In this document: positions 1 through 10,000 of the stretch, piece by piece
Layout: each line of letters starts with the position of its first letter
Position numbering within the stretch: position 1 is the stretch's first letter
Assembly (NCBI GenBank): GCA_029582165.1
Contig: CM055870.1
Coordinates: forward strand, 1,469,298-1,533,297
Length of the DNA stretch: 64,000 nucleotides
Direction: 5' to 3'
DNA from: Portulaca oleracea
Lineage: Eukaryota; Streptophyta; Magnoliopsida; Caryophyllales; Portulacaceae
Translations under genes and position numbers: made by a program
Notes under the pieces: model-generated
Databases searched by the model: none
What the model was told of the DNA's origin: nothing
Seen by the model: only the letters and a program-made list of their open reading frames with translations

Positions 1-313
1 GGTTTGGGAACTAGGTGCATGATTGGGGGACGGGAACATCTTCTTTGCTTTTGTTTTGTTTCGTTTTTCAGTTTTCATTTCTTTTTCTTTCCCCTTTTTC
101 TTTTCTCGTGGCTTTTGTGGGTAGAGTTGCTATAAACCCTCACGAGACCTACCTCGTCCACCCGGGCTACCGGGGGGTTTAAAGGGCTTGATGCATATGC
201 TAAATGCATCCGCGATTCCTGCGAAAGTGAGTTAGGTGTTTGTGCTTTCTAGTTTCTTAGGTTTCTTTCGGTTAGTTTTGCTCGGGACGAGCAAAAGTCT
301 AAGTGTGGGGGGG
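1..313 (+). mobile_element. 3' internal end of an upstream Athila-type element, ending in a polypurine tract
   Basis: This stretch is nearly identical to 24776-25089, which lies just upstream of the 3' LTR of the next element. Both end in the purine tract AAGTGTGGGGGGG immediately before the LTR start TGTTTAG. The tract is the plus-strand primer of the retroelement. The stretch must therefore belong to another Athila-type copy that extends left of the window and shares the LTR at 314-2001. No coding capacity is seen. Confidence 0.85.
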
Positions 314-2001
314 TGTTTAGTCCCATTTTAGGGGCTAAATACCATTCGTTTACGCCCAAGTCTATTGCCGTTCCCTAATAAAATGGTTATTTATTACGTG
401 TTTTGTGATTTTTAGGTATTAAGTTCGGAGAATAATAAAAGGGGGGCCGAAGTTGCGAAAAAGGGCGATAACTCGGTCATCCCGAGACCTTTGGAGCTGA
501 TTTGATGCCGTGGTGAAGACCCGGGAAGCATGAGAGACCAATCGTGCCTAAAAGAGAGGGAGTTCGGGCCAAAAAGCTAAGTATGGGGGCATCCATGTTC
601 GTAGCGCTCGCTACACCGATTGCAGCGACCGCTATGCCCCTTTACTTGGCTGGAAGATCAATTGAAGACCGTAGCGTTCACGCCGGGCGTAACGCCACGA
701 CCGTAGCGTTTCACGGCGTAGCGAGCAACGCTACGAGCCTGTGCGTAGGTTCGCCAAGACAGAGCGGTCGCTACGAAGGGTGTAGCGAACGCTACGATAA
801 AGCCCAATTTCCAATTTTCCACCGACGGTCATAGCGTTACGCACGCCTTCGTAGCGCTCGCTACGATCATTGACTGGTCGCGACACGGCATAGCGACGCC
901 TGAGCCGCCGAGTTAGAGTTTTCACCGTCTTGGGTTGTAGCGAACGCTACGATGCCCGTGAGCGTCGCGACGACCCTTTTCCAAAGATAATTTTAGGCCA
1001 AAACGATCAGTTTTGGCCCTCTTCTTCCTTTTGTTTAAATAGCCGTCTTGGGGCATGAAGGATTTTTATCTAATCTAGGGAGATATCTAGGAGTAGCTAG
1101 GGCATCTAGGTTTAGACTTAGATTTTATTTTCAGTTTGTAATTAGTAGATTTTAGAGGGAGATTAGTGAGAGATTAATCTATGGTTTTGGAGATTTGAGT
1201 TTATTATTGAAGATTTGGGATTCAATCAATCGAGAGATTGTTGGATCATCTTTTATTGCTTTCCATTGTTCATCTACAACATTTTGATAAGTATTCTCTT
1301 CCTTAACTATTTATTTAATTACTTTGATATTTACTTTGCTTGTTCTTAATTTCCTTACTTGCTATTTCTTTGTTCTTGTTTGTCTATGGTTGTTGATTTC
1401 TCCATCATGTCTAGAGGCTAATCTTTCTTGAGGTAAGGGGGTGATTAAGGCTTTAATGGATTTTGGCTAAGGTGTTTATTGATTAAAGTGTGTTTTAGTT
1501 GGAGAAGTCTATTTCCACCTAGTGTCTTCTCATTGGGGGTGGCGGTTCAAGGTCCGAGAGCTCTTTGAATCGTTATACACTCAATGGGAAGTCTTGAGTG
1601 GGATAGTTAAGCCCACACTTACGAGGGTAAGTGTAGGCTTAACTAGGAATTAACGTGATTTTCAACCCCGATGGTCCATGGTGGACATAGGGTAGTTAAT
1701 TTGAATCTTCCTCGAGGGAGGGGATTCATCGTGGCCTTTTTCCCGCGTTGTTCCATAGATGAATCTAACTTTATGCATTTTAATCATGAAAACTTCTTGA
1801 TCAAAAGTTCCGTATGTCTAAACCCCCGAACCTTTTCCATTCCTTGACCGACCTTAGTTTTATTTCTTGCTTTGTGATTTTTCAGACCAATATCCTTACC
1901 TTAGCAATCTCAACCCGACCATTGACCTAGTTCCTTTGACCAAGGCCGCCAACTCCCTGAGAGAGAACGACAAAACCGAGGTCTTACAAGCCGCTGGTAC
2001 A
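314..2001 (+). repeat. LTR of the Athila-type element (5' LTR, shared with the upstream copy)
   Basis: The LTR starts TGTTTAG after the purine tract and ends CTGGTACA just before the primer-binding site. It matches 25090-26796 along nearly its whole length. A TATA-like TTTAAATA lies near 1034. The part from about 960 to the end is almost identical to the other LTR apart from single-base run-length changes; the palindrome-rich part at 595-960 is much more diverged. The last ~60 bases before the shared ACAAGCCGCTGGTACA end also differ. Confidence 0.88.
595..960. repeat. Array of GTAGCG / CGCTAC inverted-repeat motifs in the Athila LTR (decayed copy)
   Basis: The LTR upstream region holds many copies of a motif whose best form in the other LTR is CGTAGCGAACGCTACG, two 7-bp arms around AA or TT. 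Here several copies have lost or changed bases, while others such as GTAGCGAACGCTACG near 785 and 937 are intact. The array lies upstream of the TATA-like site, where LTR control elements usually sit. Confidence 0.7.
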
Positions 2002-2006
2002 CAAAA

Positions 2007-2024
2007 TGGCGCCGTTGCCGGGGA
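2007..2024 (+). other. Primer-binding site, tRNA-Asp type
   Basis: TGGCGCCGTTGCCGGGGA lies five bases after the LTR end and is complementary to the 3' end of plant tRNA-Asp including CCA. This is the usual minus-strand primer site of Athila elements. Confidence 0.9.
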
Positions 2025-2235
2025 GCCAGCGCCCCTAGTTTTAGTTTCTTGGTCTTTGGTTAATTGAGTTTGCTTTCACGCTAGAAATTAGTTTGTGCCA
2101 ATCCAAATGAATTTGATGCTTCTATCGGTTCTTGTTGATGCATGTAGGTACGCTCTAATGTTCTACCGAGCATCTTAGGAGGTTTCAAGTCCTAATGGGT
2201 GAAGTCCAAGCTGATTCACCTGCACTTTCTATCAT

Positions 2236-2713
2236 ATGTCGCTCCATCATCTGCACGGAGGCAATCCTATCATCCTACCGCCACTACCACCCACCGCAAC
2301 ATTCGAGTTCAAACCATGCCTGCTGGACGCTTTTGAGAGAAACCAATTCTATGGAGATGGCTTTGAGGACCCTATTGATCATATTAGAAGATTTGAAGGT
2401 CGGATTGGTTTTGTGCATATGCCAGAGGTATCTTCGGAGTTTTGAAATCGCTTTTCCCTCTCACCTTGGGAGGAAAAGCTAAGATGTGGCTCGACATTTG
2501 TCCACCCGGTACATATACTACTTGGGATACATTGAGCCGGGATTTTCTTCACCATTTCTTTCCGGCTGATGAGACGCATAGGCTTCGACAGGCTATCTTG
2601 AATTCCAAGCAAGAGCCGGGAGAAACTCTTTTCGATTCATGGGCAAGGTTTAAACTTCTTCAAAGGCGATGTCCACATCACAATCTTCCGGATTGGTTAT
2701 TGTTACATCAGTT
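2236..2713 (+). pseudogene. Athila-type gag, 5' part, frameshifted and cut by the Tat insertion
   Basis: The capsid-like polyprotein begins in one frame (2236-2445, with FERNQFYGDGFEDPIDHI) and continues in another (2442-2713, with GGKAKMWLDICPPGTYTTW, HHFFPADE and PGETLFDSWARFKLL). The order F-x-G-x-x-x-EDP ... AK-W ... W..L...FL..FFP ... GE.L...W.RFK matches the Ty3/gypsy retrotrans_gag domain of Athila proteins. The frame break is near 2440. At 2713 the frame runs into the Tat LTR; the next gag residues reappear at 21946. There is no intact start, so this is a dead copy. Confidence 0.82.
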
Positions 2714-4096
2714 TATAGACACAAAATACAGTCGGATCAAAATTGCATCAGTACCACGCAGATTTTACAAGCTAGGCCCAGAATGGCGGATTTACAAAGC
2801 CAGGGTTAAAATGACCCAAAGTCACGTGGATCCAATCTTGGGCCAGAGTTGCGCGGATTTTGGGCCAGGATGGGCTGGGTCCTCGCAGATTTGGGAAGCT
2901 AGGGCCAAAATGTACCGAGACCCAAAATCATGGGGGTCCTCGCGGATTTGCAGATCCAGGGCCAAAATGTACTGAGACCCAAAATCACTCGGGTCCACGC
3001 GGATTTACAAATCTGCAGCAAAAATGTACCACGGGTCAACCCATGGGGTTCACGCGGATTTCTTACCAAGGGGGATCCATGGGTAAACCCAGAGCCTGGT
3101 GTACCACGGGTCCGGATCCTAAGCGATCTCACGCGGATTTCGCAAACGCTAACCGCTAAACCACATTTCCTGGAAATGGGGAAATCCGCGCGGATTTCCA
3201 GGAAGCGTGAGATTTCGAAGCTGCTACTGGCCCTTTGCCTATAAAAGGATCCGCGTGGATCCTGCAGAAGGGGCGGAAAAAAGAGAAAGAAGCTGAGAGA
3301 ATTCTGAGAAAAAAACAAAGCAAGAGAGCCACCATCAAATTCCACGCGATTTCTCGCACCATACTGCGATTCTAAGCCGCTCGTGGAAATTTTCGGATAC
3401 CTTTGGGGAATTGCGCGGATTTGTGAAGGTTCAGTAGGGCGCCTTCATTGTTCGTACTTGTGTTTTTTTCGTATTTGGAGAATTGCGCGGATTTGTGTTC
3501 TTTTGGTTCGATTTAGTATTTAGTAGATCGATTGTAAATGTAGTTTAATCACCCTACATTACGTAATTTAATTTTCGAACTTGTTTAGACTTTATTAAGA
3601 GTTCTATGCAGGTTTTTTTTATTATTTCGAGTGACAACCTTGTTACTTTTTTTTTTAATAAACCCGACCCAGTAAGGGCCGCTGCGGCGGACGATGCAAG
3701 GGCACCCCCCTACATCGATACCTTTACCCCCGAATCCGAATTTTGGTTCGAGACCGGAGTCATTTTTTGTTTCTGTTAATTTTGATTAAAAATTAACTGG
3801 CGACTCCTTTTGTTTCTTTTTATGTAAATTAATATTTTTCAGGTCTAGCACGTCACTCCGGTTTCAGTACTCTTAACCAGAATAGGAAAGTCGACCCAAA
3901 ACACTGTTCAGGAATCCGCATGGATTTCTGGTCAGTGGCTCAGAAGACCGCTCGTAAATCCGCGTGGATTTCGTCGATCGGCCCGCCTAATCCCAGTTCT
4001 AAAAATGAGAAACCGTTAAAATTTGTACCCTAAGCAACCCTACGTCGATTCGACACTCCGCGGGGGACCGTGCCCTCCGGGGCGGCGGGCCCTACA
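2714..4096 (+). repeat. 5' LTR of the Tat element
   Basis: It matches 20574-21940. It ends CCCTACA just before the primer-binding site. The exact first base is uncertain by a few bases because the start does not show a clean TG. A TATA-like CTATAAAAGG lies at about 3239-3248. Palindrome motifs are dense, including a perfect AAATCCGCGCGGATTT at 3182-3197. Differences from the 3' LTR cluster around these motifs (about 2740-2880, 3060-3110, 3330-3420, 3860-4010). Confidence 0.87.
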
Positions 4097-4097
4097 G

Positions 4098-4116
4098 TGG
4101 CGTCTCCACTGGGGAC
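4098..4116 (+). other. Primer-binding site of the Tat element, tRNA-Arg-like
   Basis: TGGCGTCTCCACTGGGGAC starts one base after the LTR. It closely resembles the tRNA-Arg-type primer site of Ogre/Tat elements (TGGCGACTCCGCTGGGGA form). Confidence 0.75.
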
Positions 4117-5687
4117 TTATTTAGTAAGTGGGTAAGACTTGAAAAGTCGGGGTTTTTTTTTTTTTTTTTTTAAAAAAGTTGTCACTTTTTTTTTTTTACT
4201 TTTAGGCATACTTGCATTTTTCGGGCCTTCCCCTTAGTTGGGCACAAAAGGCACCGTTTAGGTTTATCCCCATTTTTGCCATTTTCTTTTTTTGGGAAAA
4301 CAAAACCATTCAACTTGGTGGGTCCATCTAGATCTTCACCGAGCCTGTGGTTGTTTTCCCACTCGTGCACCACTCCCTAATCCACATGATAAAAGGGAGC
4401 AACCCGGGTACATTAATCTTGCCATGCACCCTATGGAAGTTCAAATACTCGGGACACGAGCTAGAGGTTAGGACGAACCGACCCTTTAACCCTCTAAACA
4501 TAGGACCTTGGTTAAGTTGGAATACATTTGTGCGTTATGTGCTCTTTGTAACCCTTGAACCCAAGACCATGCCGTAATGCTTAGACAAAAAAAAAAGAGT
4601 AAAAAAAAAAAAGAGTCAAGTATGGTCGTCCCTGTTTGCCTGCAGGCTGAGATAATTACTTTGGTCTATACAGGTTCTGACCCTGTAGATCCACGCGGAT
4701 CCCGTGATTGGTCAGGCTTGTATAGCCCAAATTAATGGTCATGGCTAATGGTCGTCAGTCTCTGTTTAGGCTTTGTAGTGCTTTTGAGCCCAGAATCCGC
4801 GCGGATTTTGGTGTGCTCGGGTACTACCGGGCCTAAGTCAAGATGTTTTCTAGGGTTATGTGTTGGGTCGTGGTGACTGACTTGGCCCATACGGAGTTTA
4901 GGCTCCTGAAATCCGCGCGGATCTTAGGCAGGGTCGAACCCGTATGGTCCAAGCCAGTTTTCCCGCTTTCCTTTTTCGTCGTCTTGTCTTTAGTATTTGG
5001 CCCATACATAACTCAAGCCCAGGGGATCCACGCGGATCTCAGGTTGGGCTGGGCCATGTATGGTCCAAATTCTCGTTTTTTTTCCCCTTCACCTCCTTTC
5101 TTTGTTTGACCTAGATTTAGGCTTAGTAGCAAGCCTGAGCCCTGGAAATCCGCGCAGATCCCAGTAGGCCTGAACACATGAAATCCGCGCGGATCCCAGC
5201 GAGCTCGGTTGCTACTGGGCCTAAATTGAGGTGTCCTTAGGGTCATTTCTGTGTGTGTGAAGTCTTTTTTTGTATCTTGTGTCGGCAGGTCATTTGGGTG
5301 GCACAAGGCTGCTGGGCCTCATGGATCCCCGCGGATTTTGTGAGCGAGCCCGCTCTTGTGTGGTCCAAATGGGCTCCTCGATCCGTTTAGTCGGCTAGAA
5401 ACGGTATGTTTAGCCCTTATGTGAGGCCTGAGTTCGTCTTCAAGCTCGGCCCGATAAGGTCTAAATATGTCATTCCAGGCCAGAGTCTGCATTTTGCATA
5501 AGAGCTTTATTTGGGCTTCGCATATGATTTTGAGCTTTAGTTCGATCATTCGGGGTCCAAATAGAATTCTTCATCCATTGCATGCATGAAGTTTTAGAGC
5601 GACGTTGAGCTGAGTCTTCGAGTTCATCCACCTTTCAGGGGCAAGATAGGTTGGTTTCGGGTTTATCAGCGGGGCGAGACGGGTCGG
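4117..5687 (+). other. Tat 5' leader, non-coding, with dispersed CGCGGAT palindromes
   Basis: No conserved protein frame is seen in this 1.6 kb leader. It contains homopolymer A/T runs and repeated blocks with motifs such as GATCCACGCGGATCCC near 4689, AAATCCGCGCGGATC near 4909 and ATCCACGCGGATC near 5026. Short text such as GGCCCATAC and GGGCCTAA recurs between them, so whole small blocks appear to have been copied, not only the palindrome. Confidence 0.75.
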
Positions 5688-7064
5688 TTGGAAACTTTTG
5701 ACGTCCACTACGACAGTAACGAAGATCGGGTATCATCTGAGGCAACTAATTCAGGAGCAACCGACGAAGAAGCATCTGAGGAAGGTGTTGAGTCTTTGGT
5801 AATTAACCCATCTGAGATAATGTCGGATCCTAATGATGATCATCCTGAAGCTCATCCGCCTAGTGACCATGGAGAGGAGCCGGTGCCTCCTCCACCACCT
5901 CCACGTAACGACATGGAGCAATTGACCAACATAATTCTGAATATGCAAGTCTCTATGAATGCTCAATTAGAGGCACAAAACCAAAGAATCGACGCTGTCA
6001 TTCATGCCATGGAGGAGGTGAAAAATTCGAATGTGAAGAATCCCCCTATGAGCGAAGTAGAACAGTCTGGAAGAGAGAAGGATGGATCAGTCCACGGGGT
6101 TCCAAACTCGAGACTTGATCGCATTGAGCAAATGTTGAAAGAGTCTACACTCTTTAACAATCAATTCATGGATGATGTAAGTTTCACGCCCGTCCCCCGG
6201 GGTAGACTTCCCCCCAAATTCAACATGCCTGATATCAAATTTCATGGTGTCGAGAACCCACATCAACATGTACGGAATTTTCTGGGGGCTATGACACTGA
6301 AAGGAGTCGAAGAGGACATTTATCACATCATCTTTCCTTGGACTTTAGGTCCAGACGTCATGAAATGGTATAGTACGCTCAGTCCCGCCAAGACTTCACA
6401 ATGGAGCTTACTTTGCAAGGAGTTCCTACATCAATACTCCTACAATGTCGACATGCCTGTCACCTTAAGGGACATGGAGCTAATGAAGCAAGGAGAAAGG
6501 GAATCTTTCTCAGATTACTTCGCTCGATGGAGATCAAAGGCAACTCAAATGGTAGATCGACCCTCGGAGGAACACCAAGTTGATATGCTTATTCGAAGCC
6601 TGCAACCCTCATACAACACTCATATGAGATTTCAACCCCTCAAAGACTTTGGCACACTGAGATTGGCCGGCACAAAGATTGAGAGTGAGTTCGCTAAAGG
6701 GGTTACAACTGGGGGCTGGAAGAACACCTACACTAATAAAAAGTCAGCTGGCCCATCCGCAGTGGCTAATAAAGGGAACGAGGTGAATGCTTTACAACGC
6801 TACACCGAGTATACCCCGATAGACACTTCATATGCTCAGGCCTTGGAGCGCCTATTAAGCAAGGGAATGATTACCCTTCCCGACTTAAAACCTGAGCCGA
6901 AAGAGAAGCCACGTGGTTGGGATGCTGGTAAATTTTGCAAGTATCACAGGGCGCGAGGACATGATACTGAACAGTGTTTCACCTTGAAGAATAGAATGGA
7001 GGAGATGTTTAGGTCGAAGCGATCGCTTTACCGGCGCAGCCGAGCAACACTGGAAACCCATTAG
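5688..7064 (+). CDS. gag: Tat gag (capsid and zinc knuckle)
   Basis: This frame encodes the capsid-nucleocapsid part of the polyprotein, which packages element RNA into cytoplasmic particles. An acidic, proline-rich N-terminus is followed by the retrotrans_gag domain (PDIKFHGVENPHQHVRNF; DVMKWYSTLSP; FLHQYSYN; GERESFSDYFARWRSKA). Near the end is the Tat-type zinc knuckle CKYHRARGHDTEQC (about 6938-6980). The frame is open from before 5688, but its first ATG is at 5820, so the true start is uncertain. The stop at 7062-7064 appears to result from a single-base loss near 7015: downstream text in the pol frame continues the expected protein from about 7018. In intact relatives gag and pol form one frame. 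Confidence 0.85.
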   Translation: METFDVHYDSNEDRVSSEATNSGATDEEASEEGVESLVINPSEIMSDPNDDHPEAHPPSDHGEEPVPPPPPPRNDMEQLTNIILNMQVSMNAQLEAQNQRIDAVIHAMEEVKNSNVKNPPMSEVEQSGREKDGSVHGVPNSRLDRIEQMLKESTLFNNQFMDDVSFTPVPRGRLPPKFNMPDIKFHGVENPHQHVRNFLGAMTLKGVEEDIYHIIFPWTLGPDVMKWYSTLSPAKTSQWSLLCKEFLHQYSYNVDMPVTLRDMELMKQGERESFSDYFARWRSKATQMVDRPSEEHQVDMLIRSLQPSYNTHMRFQPLKDFGTLRLAGTKIESEFAKGVTTGGWKNTYTNKKSAGPSAVANKGNEVNALQRYTEYTPIDTSYAQALERLLSKGMITLPDLKPEPKEKPRGWDAGKFCKYHRARGHDTEQCFTLKNRMEEMFRSKRSLYRRSRATLETH

Positions 7065-7069
7065 GTTCC

Positions 7070-10000
7070 TTGCACATACATGCTATTTCTGAGGAGTGTG
7101 AATGGGATCCTTCTGATTTCATTACTGATGCAACGAAACCGACGTACATTATGCGCTACTTTTCCGAGGACAATGAGGTTAATGGTTTATGGGTTAGCGA
7201 TGTGGAAGATGTCTATGGCGAACCTCATGCTCAGAACGTTACCAACAACTTTTGGGACTCTGACAGTGACGACGACTTTTGGGGAACAGCGAAATCCGGG
7301 GAAACCAAAACCCCGGATGTCACTTTCCTCACAAGATCAGGACGCCATAATCATCCAGGAGGTCCTTCCCAAGTCCAATCTCAAGACAAAGGGAAGGAAA
7401 AAGTAGGGGAGACAATGGTCCCTACCCCTGAAGAGGATCTTGTGTTAAAGCAGTTGAAGAAATTGAAGATGGATGTTACGGTCTGGCAGTTATTGGCAGC
7501 TTCACAAAAGCACAGACAGGCTTTAATCGAGGCTTTAAGTAAACTTGAAGTGTCGCCTGAAACCACACCCGAGGAAGTAGTATCTTTTGTCACTTCGGGC
7601 CAAAGTACTATAACCTTTAGTGATGAGGATTTGCCCAAAGAAGGCTTTGCACACAACAAGGCCTTATACTTATCTGTGGGTTGTTCTAATAAGGTGATAC
7701 CATTGGTATTGGTTGATAACGGATCTGCTGTAAATATTTGCCCTTGGAGGACAGCCCAAAAGCTGGGTATTCAACCTCATCAGCTTACTCAACAGGCTAT
7801 CCAACTTAGGGCTTATGATAATACTCCTAGGCGAATTTTGGGTTCAATCCTCTTGCCGGTCACTATGGATACAATCTCAAGCAATGTTGAGTTCTTGGTG
7901 CTAGACATTCCGGCTTCCTTTAATCTCTTACTAGGGCGCCCTTGGTTGCATGAACAACGGGCGGTATCGTCTACCTTGCATCAGAAAGTAAAGCTATCGG
8001 TCAAGTCGGTGGTGACCATCAAGGGAGAGGAGTTATCCGCGATGATTACTTCTAAGAAGCCGATGTTGGAAGTAGAACATAACTCTAAGGATGAGGAGTT
8101 CCATCATTTTGACATTGTTGCTGCCTTGAATGAGGACGAAGCACCTTTGGACTTCGATCCTTACTCGAATAGGAAGGTCAACGCTATACTCAAAAGACAA
8201 GGTTACTTTCCTGGTTTACCTTTAGGAAGGAGAGCACAAGGGCCCACATCCGTTCCCTTGACTCAAAAAGGAAACTATCGTTTTGGATTGGGGTACACTC
8301 CGACGGAGGAAGAACAACGATTAGCCAAGAAGGCTGTGATCGTCAAGAAGAACGAGCCAATACCGCTTTATAGTGTGAAGCCGTATCCACTCACGCTTAA
8401 CGGTCAGTTTGTGAAAGAAGGAGATTATTTTCCTTACTTCGGCTTTCCAGAGCCATACTACTTGAAAAGCAAGGGGATTTTGGTTCCAGGATTGGAGATT
8501 TTCAGTGACTGCATGCTGCTCGAAGAAGAACTTTTCACACCAGCACGGGAGAGCAAGACCCCACTAGATTGGACTCATCTAGCCGGGAGTAACATCTTTG
8601 GGATGTTGTTTGGTCGAGAGGCAGGAAAAGAAGAGAAACCTGTGGAGGCACTTTCTCTAGCCTTATCAAGCATGGATTTTGATCCTACTGAGCTCATCGC
8701 AACATGGGGCCAGGAGAACAAGCAAGTCACCTGGATATCGGTTGATGGAGATAAAGAGTTCACCTTAGCTATAGGAGAGTCTGTGCATGGATCTGAGTCT
8801 AGTTCTCGTTCTGTTCATGGTCCATTTTCTGAGTCTGTCTTAGAGTCAGGCCTTAAGCCCACTAAGTCTGTTGCATCCACTTCTGGAAGGTCTGTTGAGT
8901 CATCTGTTAATGTTCTTGTTTCCCAATTCAATGAAATGAACTCTTTCGCTTACGACTCTTCTCATCCCCTATCCCTGAACTGCTTTGCCTCAAAAGAAAA
9001 TAATGATGATGCTGTAAACGAATCTGAAATTCCTAAAGATCTTTTAAAAGCTGTAGAAGAACGCGAGAATCGAATTTCAGTAATTGAAGAAACCATAACG
9101 GTAAATCTAGGTACCCTGGAAGAACCTAAATTGACCAAAATCGGGAAATCTTTAACCCTCGAGGAGCAAGAGCAATTTACTCTACTTCTACGAGAATTTG
9201 TAGATGTCTTTGCTTGGTCATACCAAGACATGCCCGGTATAGACAGAGAGATAGCTGAGCATAGAATACCGCTTTACCCTGACGCTAAACCAGTAAAACA
9301 GAAGCTTCGGCGCATGAAACCAGAATGGGCGTTGAAGATTAAGGAAGAGGTTGAGAAGCAGTTAAATGCAGGCTTCATTAGGGTGTCGGAATACCCACAA
9401 TGGGTAGCGAATGTAGTCCCAGTCCCGAAGAAGGATGGGAGAGTGCGGATGTGTGTGGACTTTAGAGATCTAAACAAGGCGAGCCCGAAGGACGACTTCC
9501 CTTTACCTCACATTGACATTTTGGTAGATAACACTTGTGGTCATGCTCTTCTTTCCTTCATGGATAGGTACTCGGGTTATAACCAAGTCAAGATGGCTGA
9601 GGAAGATATGGAGAAGACAACATTCATCACTCATTGGGGTACATTCTGTTACGTGGTGATGTCATTTGGGTTAAAGAATGCAGGGGCAACCTATCAAAGG
9701 ACTGCCACTACATTGTTGCATGATATGATGCATAGAGAAGCAGAAGTTTACGTGGATGATATGATTATTAAATCCGTTGATCGCGAAACACATCTAGATA
9801 GCCTTAGAAAGTTTTTCCTTAGGCTTCGTAAGTACGGAATGAGATTAAATCCACAGAAATGTGCCTTCGGGATGACGTCGGGTAAGCTGTTAGGCTTTGT
9901 AGTAAGTTCCAGGGGTATTGAGGTCGATCCCGCAAAAATCAAGGCGATACAGGAAATGCCACCGCCTAAGACAGAAAAGGAGATAAGAGGCTTCCTAGGA

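Noticed and set aside
2860..3345. Overlapping frames on both strands with PRGFAD- or RSTRI-like wording (also near 15311-15820, 19307-19600 and 20708-21162)
   Set aside because: They are produced by reading through the near-palindromic CGCGGATT motif in different frames. They occur on both strands, in LTRs and spacers, and have no domain.
5688..5690. Start of gag at 5688
   Set aside because: The codon there is TTG. The first ATG in the frame is at 5820, and the true start cannot be fixed from the sequence.
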